DNA of 64,000 bases from assembly GCA_002423125.1 (NCBI GenBank), contig DIUW01000050.1:52163-116162 (forward strand), in the 5' to 3' direction. The stretch's first letter is position 1, and each line of letters begins with the position of its first letter. This document shows, piece after piece, positions 18,962 to 27,055 of this stretch. The notes under the pieces are model-generated. The model saw only the letters and a list, made by a program, of their open reading frames with translations. It had not been told where the DNA came from and searched no databases. The position numbers were made by a program, and so were the translations under genes. This stretch comes from Legionellaceae bacterium UBA6148 (GTDB taxonomy: Bacteria > Pseudomonadota > Gammaproteobacteria > Legionellales > Legionellaceae).

Positions 18962-20013
18962 AAGGTCATGACCTTTTGTTGATAAATATCACGAAATATC
19001 ATTGCCACCATGGGATAATAGGAGCGATCGACCCATTGATTTAAATGCGATGATTCAAATAGCATGCGTGCCAAAGGTTTGTTTTCAACAATAGGAATAC
19101 GATGCTGTAGAGCGAGTAATTTAACGTGTTTTACCAGTTCACCTTGCACTTTACAGACCACTTTGGGTGCGGGCATTAAGCCGCGATCGTATTTCAAGGC
19201 AATCGCTAGGTGAGTTGGGTTAGTAATAACGACATCGGCGGTTTTTATATGGCTTAATGATGTTGTTTTTTGACGTTGTTGATATTGCAGCTGCCTTATT
19301 TTTGCTTTAATTTTGGGATCACCCTCACGTTGACGGTATTCATCTTTCACTTCCTGTTTGCTCATCCGTTGATCTTTACCAAATTTCCAGAGTGTATAGC
19401 GTTTATCAATGAAGGCAAATGCAAAAAGTAGAATGAATAACTGTAATAATAGCTTCAGCAATAATGTTAAAAATAGGGGAGTAACACGGGAGGGAGGCGC
19501 TTTTACAAAGGCCAAAATAGTGGGTAGATCGTGTTGTATGATGACGGCTATTAATAAAAAGGCTAAGCCTAGTTTGAGACTATTTTTACATGCTTCAAAC
19601 ACGATGGTTGGTGAAAACAAACGTTTCAATCCATTGGCAATATTCAGTCGTCTAAAGTCGGGTGTGATCGGTTTTCCTGACCACACAAACCCTGTTTGCG
19701 CCATCGTTGATAAGATAATTGCTAGAATGCCTGCTAATGTAAAAGGCAACCATAACAGCATGATTTTTAATAATAAAAATTGCTGTATTTGGATGATGGT
19801 ATCAATACTGAAGGACATTCGAGTGATTAAATAAAATACATGCAAAAGCAGTTGCTTTGTTTGAACCTGAACACTTGGCCATAATGCGCTTGCAACGGCG
19901 ACTGATATCAGTAAAAAAACACAAGTCGTCAACTCAGCGCTTTTACTGACACTACCTTGTTCTTTGGCTTTTTTTAATTTGTATGCGCTTGCTTTTTCAT
20001 TTTTTTCGCTCAT
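18958..20013 (-). CDS. flhB: Flagellar-type export switch protein FlhB
   Basis: Membrane protein that switches export substrate class after autocleavage. About 351 residues: a Lys/Glu-rich N-terminus ending SAELTT, four hydrophobic segments, then the cytoplasmic domain. The autocleavage motif NPTH is intact within VVITNPTHLAIALKYDRG, and the downstream VENKPLARMLF is canonical. I choose ATG 20013 (MSEKNEKA), which overlaps the fliR stop as ATGA and matches FlhB N-termini, rather than the upstream GTG at 20043. The C-terminus stops soon after the conserved domain. Confidence 0.93.
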   Translation of the reverse strand: MSEKNEKASAYKLKKAKEQGSVSKSAELTTCVFLLISVAVASALWPSVQVQTKQLLLHVFYLITRMSFSIDTIIQIQQFLLLKIMLLWLPFTLAGILAIILSTMAQTGFVWSGKPITPDFRRLNIANGLKRLFSPTIVFEACKNSLKLGLAFLLIAVIIQHDLPTILAFVKAPPSRVTPLFLTLLLKLLLQLFILLFAFAFIDKRYTLWKFGKDQRMSKQEVKDEYRQREGDPKIKAKIRQLQYQQRQKTTSLSHIKTADVVITNPTHLAIALKYDRGLMPAPKVVCKVQGELVKHVKLLALQHRIPIVENKPLARMLFESSHLNQWVDRSYYPMVAMIFRDIYQQKVMTL

Positions 20014-20765
20014 GACAGGACTCTTTTCCAAGATTGGAAGCACAATTGAAACGCATCCTCCATGACAGGATTCACAACCGTCAATAATAAGCCCAATATG
20101 AATAAGCCCAGCATGATTTTGATGGGCAATGCCAGGAAGTAAGTGCTGACTTGTGGCATATTGCGGGTAAGTAAGGCACTTGAAACGTCAATGATGAGCA
20201 AGCCAATGATAATCGGACTTGCAAGCATGAACGCAAATGAAAACATAAATGAACATTGTTGAATGACCGGAACAAACCCGTCAAACAATGCAAATTTTCC
20301 AGGTGTTATTACGGTAAACGACACCAGTAAACCGTTGAGCAGTTGATGGTGGCCATTGATTGCGAAAAAAAATAACACGGCGAGCATGAGTAATAAACGA
20401 CTACTCAATGGTTCGTGTGAATGATCGACTGGGTTGAATAGTGCGAGAGCATTCAGTCCTATTTGAGTATCTATTAATTGACCGGCAATTTGGAAAATTG
20501 CAAATGCTGCATAAATACTGAGAGATAAAATAAGCCCATTGCTGAATTCCGCGAGTCCTTGGAGAAGCAGTGATAATTCATTTGGATCGACGGTATGAGA
20601 AAGGAGTTGATTGCTTATCAACAGACTGAGCATTAATACGAGAATCAGTCGAGCATGGATAGGCACCAAGCGGAAAGCTTCAATAGGTGAGAACAGTAGA
20701 ACAGTACCTAAACGAATAGAGACAAGAAAGGTGGTCGTTAGCGGTGATACAGCCATTGTTATCAT
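20010..20765 (-). CDS. fliR: Flagellar-type export gate protein FliR
   Basis: Polytopic core component that forms the export pore with FliP and FliQ. 251 residues with about six hydrophobic segments; PIEAFRLVPIHARLILVLMLS near the N-terminus and the GLNALALFNPVDHS stretch after the third helix fit the FliR family. Its start overlaps the fliQ stop (ATGA) and its stop overlaps flhB, so the operon is tightly coupled. Confidence 0.92.
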   Translation of the reverse strand: MITMAVSPLTTTFLVSIRLGTVLLFSPIEAFRLVPIHARLILVLMLSLLISNQLLSHTVDPNELSLLLQGLAEFSNGLILSLSIYAAFAIFQIAGQLIDTQIGLNALALFNPVDHSHEPLSSRLLLMLAVLFFFAINGHHQLLNGLLVSFTVITPGKFALFDGFVPVIQQCSFMFSFAFMLASPIIIGLLIIDVSSALLTRNMPQVSTYFLALPIKIMLGLFILGLLLTVVNPVMEDAFQLCFQSWKRVLS

Positions 20766-21031
20766 CCGAGCGTCTCAGGAATATGTTCAATTATGTTGCG
20801 CGCAAAGTCAGTTATAGAGTGAAGCATCCATCCACCACAGAGCATCAGCATTAGCATAACGGCAAGAATTTTGGGTGCAACACTAAGCGTGGAGTCCTGA
20901 ATTTGAGTGACTACTTGCAAAATGGAAACAAGTAGACCGCAAAGCAATGCAGATAAAATGATAGGGGATGAAATGAATAATGCTTGCCAGAGTAATTGTT
21001 TAGATAAAAAAATCGCAAAATCGGTCGACAT
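20762..21031 (-). CDS. fliQ: Flagellar-type export gate protein FliQ
   Basis: Small two-helix membrane protein of the export gate; 89 residues, the usual length. The sequence LLVSILQVVTQIQDSTLSVAPK between the helices is the family hallmark. First gene of the operon. The gene that normally precedes it, fliP, is not present: the next 265 bp upstream contain no recognisable coding sequence for it. Confidence 0.92.
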   Translation of the reverse strand: MSTDFAIFLSKQLLWQALFISSPIILSALLCGLLVSILQVVTQIQDSTLSVAPKILAVMLMLMLCGGWMLHSITDFARNIIEHIPETLG

Positions 21032-21164
21032 TACCCTTTTTCCTTAGTAGATCAGTTCGTCCAACACCGCATTAAAGATACATGTTTGAGTACTTCGCCG
21101 CTAATTAAAGCAGTATTGAAGATTATTAGCAAGTATTTTTTCACACAACGTAACTAATTATGAA

Positions 21165-21293
21165 TTAGTCTGCCGCTACCTTGTCCGGTAAGCCACTTGA
21201 GCCAATCGCTTTTTCGAAAAATGCCCTTGCAGCAGGCTTCGCGTGATCAGAACTGCGCTCAAGCAGGATCTTTTTGTTATTGGAACACTCGAT
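21165..21293 (-). pseudogene. In-frame 42-codon extension beyond two stop codons
   Basis: The 422-residue gene upstream ends with TGA immediately followed by TAG (21294-21299). In the same frame a further 42 sense codons follow, ending at TAA (21165-21167), with an Ala/Lys/Ser/Glu-rich composition like the preceding protein and a helix-like end (FFEKAIGSSGLPDKVAAD). It may be a lost C-terminus or chance. No other coding content is visible between 21032 and 21296. Confidence 0.35.
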
Positions 21294-21296
21294 CTA

Positions 21297-22565
21297 TCAT
21301 GATGGACCCTTCGTAGGCGTAGGCGTAGACGTCTTAGGTGGTGCCATAGTTTGTTGAGGAGCACGATCAGGGGTACTCCTTACAGCAGTAACTGCACTAC
21401 TTTTTGCAGCGGACGTGGGATTAATGGGTGTAGAAGGTTTATGTAAACTAAAGCGAGGTCCTGTTGAGGCCGGTTTGACAGGAGCAGTACCCTTAGATCC
21501 CGTTGACATCGCGCTGGCAGTAGCGGGTTTTTGAGGTTTTGTTGGCGCCGGTTTGACAGGCTCGGTTTTTTTAGTTTCTGTTGACGCCGTTTTAACAGGC
21601 TCGGGTTTTTTAGCTTCTGTTGATGCTGCTGCGACAGGCTCGGGTTTTTTAGCTTCTGTTGATGCTGCTGCGACAGGAGCGGTTTTTTTAGCTTCTGTTG
21701 ATGCTGCTGCGACAGGAGCGGTTTTTTTAGCTTCTGTTGATGCCGTAGCGGCAGGAGCATTTTGTTTTGATGCAGTTTCCCCTTTATTAGCAGGAGTAGT
21801 AGCGGTCGGCTCCTTCTTTTCCTCAGTGACAGGAGATGCAGCAGCAGCTTTAGCAGCAGTTTCAGCAGCAGCTCTAGCGATCCGCTCGTTTATTTCTTTA
21901 TCACACTGCTTATCATCCCATGCGTCATAAGCTTTGTGTAGTTTACCACTTTCAAGAAAGGTATCAAAAGGAAGTACTGTTCCAAACCTGACTTCATGAC
22001 TCGCAGCCTCCCAAGCGAGATCCACGTCTTCCCTTTTTGCATTCGGGTCTTTGATTAGTTTATTAAAAGTCTCCTTGGCTTCTTTATATTTCTCAGGATT
22101 GAAGATCCGGGGCTCAGGGTCAGGAATTGGTTCTGGAAATTGCCAATTGAGCTCCTCGGTTGGGGCAAGCGCGGCCTTCCCTTTCGTTCTTTGGGTGGCC
22201 GTTACCACGAAATTAGCCATATCCGCGGCTGTGTTAGTCCATTTCTTAAGAGTATCGAACCCCCTTATAAAAGGTTTAAAATGCTCGTTGCCCCCCTGAG
22301 CAGTATTTAAATTCTGCCGAATAGGACCACTCCTCTCCTGAACAGTATTTAAATTCTCCGCAATAGTACTTAAACTCCGCTTAGGACTACTAACGGAATC
22401 TATACTCCTCATTGCAGTCTTTAAATCCCTCACAAGATCATCTAAACTCACCTCTTCACGTAATTTTCTCGATTCTTCTAGCAAAGTGGATAGTATTCTA
22501 TAAATTTGCATTAAAAGAGCTTTCTTCGCTGCAGATAGAGTTGTAGTGCCGCTGTTATTTGCCAT
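21297..22565 (-). CDS. Orphan protein with tandem 13-residue Ala/Lys/Pro repeats
   Basis: 422 residues, not recognised. Residues 1-130 are predicted helical and polar, with two NLNT[VA]Q motifs at 71-76 and 85-90; residues 140-215 are a Pro/Glu/Trp-containing segment; 225-245 is Ala-rich; residues 270-373 consist of about eight 13-residue repeats of the form APVAAASTEAKKT, the last three degenerate. The tail is Pro/Thr/Ser-rich. No signal peptide or membrane segment. Low-complexity Lys/Pro/Ala repeats occur in secreted effectors and in cell-envelope or DNA-binding proteins, so function is open. A strong aaggggtg ribosome site precedes ATG 22565. Confidence 0.7.
   Translation of the reverse strand: MANNSGTTTLSAAKKALLMQIYRILSTLLEESRKLREEVSLDDLVRDLKTAMRSIDSVSSPKRSLSTIAENLNTVQERSGPIRQNLNTAQGGNEHFKPFIRGFDTLKKWTNTAADMANFVVTATQRTKGKAALAPTEELNWQFPEPIPDPEPRIFNPEKYKEAKETFNKLIKDPNAKREDVDLAWEAASHEVRFGTVLPFDTFLESGKLHKAYDAWDDKQCDKEINERIARAAAETAAKAAAASPVTEEKKEPTATTPANKGETASKQNAPAATASTEAKKTAPVAAASTEAKKTAPVAAASTEAKKPEPVAAASTEAKKPEPVKTASTETKKTEPVKPAPTKPQKPATASAMSTGSKGTAPVKPASTGPRFSLHKPSTPINPTSAAKSSAVTAVRSTPDRAPQQTMAPPKTSTPTPTKGPS
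21564..21758 (-). repeat. 39-bp coding tandem repeat (5 well-conserved units)
   Basis: Five consecutive 39-bp units encode the 13-residue repeats at residues 270-334 of the orphan protein; degenerate units continue to about 21447. The unit keeps frame, so copy-number change would alter protein length without a frameshift. Confidence 0.85.
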
Positions 22566-22773
22566 ATTTCACCCCTTAATGACTAGACTCATTGTCCCAA
22601 CACCGTTTGAGTATATAGAGCAACTGTCAACAGAACCGGTTAATTAGTTGCATCATCATAATAGTAATAATAGCACATATTTGAACCAATGATTGCTCAG
22701 CAAAGGGCATTTTCAAAAATGACCAAAGTCCAGTATACTGATATCCCATATTGATTATTGCGAATCATATATT

Positions 22774-23637
22774 ATGAGTTGGTTACAGAAACTATTACCG
22801 TCAATTGTCCGAAAAAGCGATTCACCCAAAAAGGAAGTGCCTGAAGGGGTATGGAGCAAATGTAAAGGATGTAATGAAATTTTGTATTATAGTGAACTTC
22901 AAAAAAATTTGATGGTTTGTTCAAAGTGCAATCATCATCATCGGTTATCAGCAAGAGAGCGTATTTCCCAGTTTCTTGACGATTCAGGACAGGAAGAGAT
23001 TGCCGCGTCTCTCGAGCCAATTGATCGATTAAAATTTCGTGACTCAAAAAAATACCGCGATCGTATTACGCAAGCACAAAAAAGCACGGGTGAAAAAGAA
23101 GCATTAATAGTCATGAAAGGAAGCGTTCAGAAACAGCCCGTCGTTATCAGTGTTTTTGAATTTAATTTTATGGGTGGTTCGATGGGGGCAACGGTTGGTG
23201 AAAAATTTGTCCGTGCAGTAAATCTTGCCATAAAAGAGCGTCGTGTGTATGTGTGCTTTACGGCCAGTGGTGGCGCTCGAATGCAAGAAGGCCTGTTTTC
23301 CTTGATGCAAATGGCAAAAACTTCCGCTGCGTTGGCTCAATATGCGCAAACAGGATTACCGTTTATTGTTGTGTTAACCGACCCAACGATGGGGGGCGTA
23401 TCAGCAAGTTTCGCGAGTCTTGGTGATGTTATCATTGCTGAACCCAATGCGTTGATTGGATTTGCAGGCCCTCGAGTGATTGAGCAAACGGTGCGGCAAA
23501 CGTTGCCAGAAGGATTTCAACGGAGTGAGTTTTTATTAGAACATGGGCACATTGATATGATTGTGGAGCGACGAGCTTTACGAGAAACAATCGCGGAGTT
23601 AGCATTAAAGCTGACTAGGAGTTCCAAATCAAGTTGA
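22774..23637 (+). CDS. accD: Acetyl-CoA carboxylase carboxyltransferase subunit beta
   Basis: Transfers CO2 from biotin to acetyl-CoA to give malonyl-CoA, with AccA, for fatty acid synthesis. 287 residues: N-terminal zinc ribbon with Cys30, Cys33, Cys49 and Cys52, then the crotonase-fold carboxyltransferase domain (SGGARMQEG, TDPTMGGVSASFASLGD, GFAGPRVIEQT). First gene of accD-folC-dedD-cvpA, an order known from E. coli. Stop overlaps the folC start. Confidence 0.97.
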   Translation: MSWLQKLLPSIVRKSDSPKKEVPEGVWSKCKGCNEILYYSELQKNLMVCSKCNHHHRLSARERISQFLDDSGQEEIAASLEPIDRLKFRDSKKYRDRITQAQKSTGEKEALIVMKGSVQKQPVVISVFEFNFMGGSMGATVGEKFVRAVNLAIKERRVYVCFTASGGARMQEGLFSLMQMAKTSAALAQYAQTGLPFIVVLTDPTMGGVSASFASLGDVIIAEPNALIGFAGPRVIEQTVRQTLPEGFQRSEFLLEHGHIDMIVERRALRETIAELALKLTRSSKSS

Positions 23638-24920
23638 TTGCAATGGGCGAAGACTATTCATTAAACGAGTGGTTACATTATTTCGAAAACCGCCCTCAAC
23701 AAGAAATACAACTAGGGCTCTCGAGGATTAAAGCGGTTGCAGAGCAACTTAAGCTTATTCCGCTTGAGGCTGTCGTAATTTCTGTTGCTGGAACAAATGG
23801 CAAAGGGTCTACCGTCGCAATGCTTGAGGCGATTTATTGTGAAGCAGGGTATCGTGTTGGGACTTATACTTCTCCTCATTTATTATTTTTCAACGAACGT
23901 ATTCGTTTAAATCAACAACCTATTTCAGATGATTCTCTTTGCCATGCATTCACTCAAATCGAAAAAGCAAGAGGAGCGATTTATCTCACTTATTTTGAAA
24001 TGGCAACACTTGCTGCATTGTTCATATTTAAACAATCGCAATTAGACGTTGTTATTTTGGAAGTTGGCTTGGGAGGCAGGTTAGATGCAACGAATATTGT
24101 CGATGCAGATTTAGCGATTATTACGACCATTGATTTTGATCATGAAGAGCATCTCGGGAATACCCTTGAAGCGATCGGGTTTGAAAAAGCAGGTATATTA
24201 AGACAAAATCAAATGAGTATTTATGCTGATCTCAATATTCCAAGCAGTATTGTTCGTCGTGCTCATGATTTAAATGCTCAAATGATGATCCTCAATCAAG
24301 ATTATTTTTATGAACTCCACGATAATCAACTGGAAGTGTCTTTTTCATCAGGAGAAGCCATTCGTTTACCTCGACCTTTTCTTCATCCCAATGCCGCAGT
24401 TGCTGGTATTATTGCTTCGCAACGATTAGTGAATCGCTTGCCAATCCCTCCCACCTCATTGGAAAGATCCGTTCAATCCGTTTATTTAGCTGGTAGACAT
24501 CAGGTCATATATGGTACAATATGCACGGTATTAGATGTTTCTCATAATCCACAAGCGGTTAGACTGCTCGTTACACGAGTCAAATCACTTATGAATGACA
24601 GGCCGACTGCAAAAGTTCATGCTGTTTTTTCTGGATTGAAAGATAAAGATCTATATGGCTTAATTAGCCCAATGCATCCGGTAGTGGATGATTGGTACTC
24701 TGCTGTATTAGATAGTCATCGCGCAGCATCAATGTCGATGTTGACGGAAGTGTTTGAACAATCTGTCGGGATAACACCTCGAATGTTTGATTCAATCGCT
24801 GAGGCTTATCAAGCGGCACGACAACGAGCTGAGCCCGGGGATATTATTGTTGTGTATGGTTCATTTTTTGTGGTCAGTCCAATTATGTTGGATAACCACG
24901 CCGAGGAGGGTTGGACATGA
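23634..24920 (+). CDS. folC: Bifunctional folylpolyglutamate / dihydrofolate synthase
   Basis: Adds L-glutamate to dihydropteroate and to folates; cytoplasmic Mur-ligase-family ATPase. 428 residues. P-loop VAGTNGKGST, TSPHLLFFNERI, the GGRLDATN motif and DVSHNP of the C-terminal domain are visible. The start is probably TTG at 23634, overlapping the accD stop as TTGA with aggag 12 bases upstream; ATG at 23643 would be three codons shorter. Stop overlaps dedD as ATGA. Confidence 0.95.
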   Translation: MIAMGEDYSLNEWLHYFENRPQQEIQLGLSRIKAVAEQLKLIPLEAVVISVAGTNGKGSTVAMLEAIYCEAGYRVGTYTSPHLLFFNERIRLNQQPISDDSLCHAFTQIEKARGAIYLTYFEMATLAALFIFKQSQLDVVILEVGLGGRLDATNIVDADLAIITTIDFDHEEHLGNTLEAIGFEKAGILRQNQMSIYADLNIPSSIVRRAHDLNAQMMILNQDYFYELHDNQLEVSFSSGEAIRLPRPFLHPNAAVAGIIASQRLVNRLPIPPTSLERSVQSVYLAGRHQVIYGTICTVLDVSHNPQAVRLLVTRVKSLMNDRPTAKVHAVFSGLKDKDLYGLISPMHPVVDDWYSAVLDSHRAASMSMLTEVFEQSVGITPRMFDSIAEAYQAARQRAEPGDIIVVYGSFFVVSPIMLDNHAEEGWT

Positions 24921-25543
24921 AGTGGTTCACAGATGATAAAATTAAACATCGTATCATTGGGTTGGCGGTATTGCTGTCAATTGCTCTTGTATTTGTTCCT
25001 GCTATGGTAAAAAAATCAAATCAGCGATTAGATGAGAAAATGAATCTGTCTGTTCGAATGCCTCCAAAACCAGTGATCACCCAGGTTGTTGCGGCAAAAC
25101 CTAAAGAGCTTTTTAAAGCGACCACGGTTGCTCATGTTGTTCTACCCCAGGTTGTGGAAAATAAATCGGCTGTTAAAATTGCTCGTGCTGAATCGTTGAG
25201 CGGACAAACGATGGCCACCAGAACAGTTCTTCAAAAAGCACCCGTGATCGCGAATAATCCAAAGAAAATGAATAAATCAGTTCCAAATTTAGCTTCAGTG
25301 AAAGTACCTTTGATTGTAAAAAGAGACATGTTTTCAGTTCAACTGGCATCGTTTGCCAGACAAGATAATGCGTTGTCTTTAATTCAACAACTTTATAAGA
25401 AAGGATTTAAGGCCTCTTATGATAAACGAGGCAGTCAATATCGTGTTTTAGTCGGGCAACTTCAGTTAGATCAGGCTAAAAATTTACAAAAAAAATTGGC
25501 TAATGCAACTCAACTGAATGGTTTTCTTGTTAAAGCAGGATAA
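24917..25543 (+). CDS. dedD: SPOR-domain membrane protein (DedD-like)
   Basis: Single-pass inner-membrane protein of about 208 residues that likely localises to the division septum by binding denuded glycan strands. One transmembrane helix at about residues 14-31, a Lys/Pro/Val-rich linker, and a C-terminal SPOR domain (from FSVQLASFARQDNA to the end). I use ATG 24917, which follows a gaggaggg site and overlaps the folC stop, rather than TTG 24911. Context (folC before, cvpA after) matches E. coli dedD. Confidence 0.87.
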   Translation: MKWFTDDKIKHRIIGLAVLLSIALVFVPAMVKKSNQRLDEKMNLSVRMPPKPVITQVVAAKPKELFKATTVAHVVLPQVVENKSAVKIARAESLSGQTMATRTVLQKAPVIANNPKKMNKSVPNLASVKVPLIVKRDMFSVQLASFARQDNALSLIQQLYKKGFKASYDKRGSQYRVLVGQLQLDQAKNLQKKLANATQLNGFLVKAG

Positions 25544-25575
25544 TCCAGGATAATGGATTTTAAGGAGAGGGATAA

Positions 25576-26112
25576 ATGGTTTGGTATTGGGTTGATGTCG
25601 TCATTGTGGCTGTTATTTTGCTGTCTGTAATCACAGGTCTATTCCGAGGGTTTGTTAAGGAACTGATTGCGCTCAGCGTATGGGTATTTGCCTTTTGGTT
25701 TGCCTATCATTATGGTTCGGTGCTCACTCCCTGGGTTGGGAAATATGTTCATGACAAGACGGTTTTAACGATTGTTGAGTTTGTTATTATCTTGCTTGCA
25801 AGTTTAATTCTCGGGGGCTTGATTAACGCAATAATTGGATTCTTAATGCGCAAGTCAGGCTTGAGTGGCACGGATCGGCTATTGGGAATGGGGTTTGGAT
25901 TTGTTCGTGGTGTTTTCATTGTCGCCATTCTCATGGTCGGGATAAGAATAACAGGGATGCCTTCTGAACAATACAGCAAAGAGTCTAAACTTTACACTTA
26001 TTTTGATCCTCTTGTGGCATGGTTAAGTAGTTATATGCCGGAATTTATCAATCATGTTAAAACACTTGATCCGAATGAAGCGCCGACTATTGGTACAGCC
26101 CATGACTCTTAA
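25576..26112 (+). CDS. cvpA: CvpA family membrane protein
   Basis: 178-residue inner-membrane protein with four hydrophobic segments, named for a need in colicin V production and linked to envelope homeostasis. Family motifs GLFRGFVKELIALSVW and GMGFGFVRGVF are present. The E. coli neighbour purF does not follow; instead the 3' end overlaps the convergent nadD gene by 26 bp. Confidence 0.9.
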   Translation: MVWYWVDVVIVAVILLSVITGLFRGFVKELIALSVWVFAFWFAYHYGSVLTPWVGKYVHDKTVLTIVEFVIILLASLILGGLINAIIGFLMRKSGLSGTDRLLGMGFGFVRGVFIVAILMVGIRITGMPSEQYSKESKLYTYFDPLVAWLSSYMPEFINHVKTLDPNEAPTIGTAHDS

Positions 26113-26731
26113 TGTAGTGATACACATTGGGATCTAACTCATCGCTGATATCTATTTTTAAATGCATTTTTTTACGCAATTGGGTGGATGAAATAGGATA
26201 TTGGCCTGCATCAAAGTAGGCTACTTTCCCATAAGGGTGTGTTTTTATAGTAATCGGATTGCCGCACAGGTTATTGAATAGCAAAGGCTTTAATGCATCC
26301 GGAATTTCTTGTTCCGGCGTGTTTTGTCTTTTCATGATAAGCAAATTGCAGAGTAACGGTATTTGTTCCCATGCATGCCAGTAGTGCAAATTTAAAAAAG
26401 CATCCATTCCAAGCAATAATGTTATTGAGCTCGATGGGCCGGTTTTTTGGCGATAGCTTGCTAATGTTTCCGCCATATACGACGGAGATTCTCGATCAGT
26501 TTCTTGTGTGCTAATTGAAAATTCAGAGTGACTTTGCAACATTAATTTTAGCATATCAATACGCGAAGTGGCGGAAGCCATGGTTGGTTGTTTTAAAACC
26601 GGTGTTTTACAGGGTAAAAAAATGAAGGACTGGAAATGGAAATAGTCTTGTACCTTCAGCGCGGTGTTGAGATGTCCTAAATGAGGAGGGTCAAAACTAC
26701 CGCCGTAGATTAATAGATTTTTTGATGTCAT
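26087..26731 (-). CDS. nadD: Nicotinate-nucleotide adenylyltransferase
   Basis: Adenylates NaMN to deamido-NAD in NAD synthesis. 214 residues with the nucleotidyltransferase signature GGSFDPPHLGHL and the C-terminal ISSTQLRKK motif that contacts ATP. In E. coli nadD directly follows holA; here they are separated by about 320 bp of repeats and a gene remnant. Convergent overlap with cvpA. Confidence 0.95.
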   Translation of the reverse strand: MTSKNLLIYGGSFDPPHLGHLNTALKVQDYFHFQSFIFLPCKTPVLKQPTMASATSRIDMLKLMLQSHSEFSISTQETDRESPSYMAETLASYRQKTGPSSSITLLLGMDAFLNLHYWHAWEQIPLLCNLLIMKRQNTPEQEIPDALKPLLFNNLCGNPITIKTHPYGKVAYFDAGQYPISSTQLRKKMHLKIDISDELDPNVYHYIKSHGLYQ

Positions 26732-26749
26732 CTGGGTTTATTCCTCCAG

Positions 26750-26932
26750 GCCAGCCGTTCTCAATATGGAGCTTATAAATTACACACTCAATTCCGGTGC
26801 TTTTGACTGTCGTCCCGGAATTTAGCAGGCCTTAACGAGCCTGCGAGTTTAGGTCTGCTTAATGTCCGGGATCCATTGTCGCATTGGATGGGTGCGAAGC
26901 CTGAAAAAAATATTGACTTCTACGTTCCGCGG
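26750..26932. repeat. Repeat-rich gap between nadD and the DUF4160 remnant
   Basis: Contains the sequence cgttctcaatatggagctta (26754-26773), also found at 42012-42032 (reverse) and 63931-63950. It is followed by nested inverted repeats: tcccgga/tccggga around gcagg/cctgc between about 26813 and 26872. No gene is visible. This looks like an accumulation of palindromic elements. Confidence 0.5.
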
Positions 26933-26945
26933 TTAATCCGCGGAA
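26925..26945. repeat. Perfect palindrome ttccgcgg / ccgcggaa
   Basis: 8-bp arms (26925-26932 and 26938-26945) around a 5-base loop. It lies exactly where the DUF4160-like remnant loses similarity, and supplies its stop codon. Confidence 0.6.
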
Positions 26946-27055
26946 TCCAGTAATTCTGCTCCATGTTGAGAAGCCCACTCCAATACTAAAGCCAATGCCC
27001 GACGTACCATCGTGCCACGAACAACTTCGAGTGTATGAATATCAAGAATGGTTAT
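26933..27055 (-). pseudogene. Remnant of a DUF4160-family gene (C-terminal fragment)
   Basis: About 40 codons in one frame read ITILDIHTLEVVRG, then RRALALVLEWASQHGAELL. This is close to the C-terminal part of DUF4160 proteins, which typically end with an RALALVLEWA..HREELL..W pattern. There is no start codon region, and the frame ends in a palindrome where the conserved Trp should follow. DUF4160 genes often occur as putative toxin-antitoxin partners. It abuts the 3' end of holA. Confidence 0.6.

Noticed and set aside
19409..19834. 141-codon plus-strand frame opposite flhB
   Set aside because: Antisense shadow of a conserved gene; composition (Asn/Lys-rich) matches a reversed membrane protein.
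16961..21031. Reading the export operon as a virulence-type (injectisome) T3SS
   Set aside because: No secretin, needle, tip or YscC/J-like genes are nearby, and the operon ends in a flagellar rod gene; the flagellar branch is the better reading.
21486..21758. CRISPR-like spacing of repeats
   Set aside because: Units are contiguous, coding and lack unique spacers; no cas genes are in the window.
21380..21760. Minus-strand frame with repeated LKKPLLSQQHQQ-like sequence
   Set aside because: Shifted frame of the same tandem repeat; no start context and no independent family similarity.
21553..21930. Plus-strand open frame of 125 codons with Val/Ala/Ser repeats
   Set aside because: It is the complement of the 39-bp tandem repeat in the minus-strand gene; a repeat unit without stops keeps the opposite frames open.
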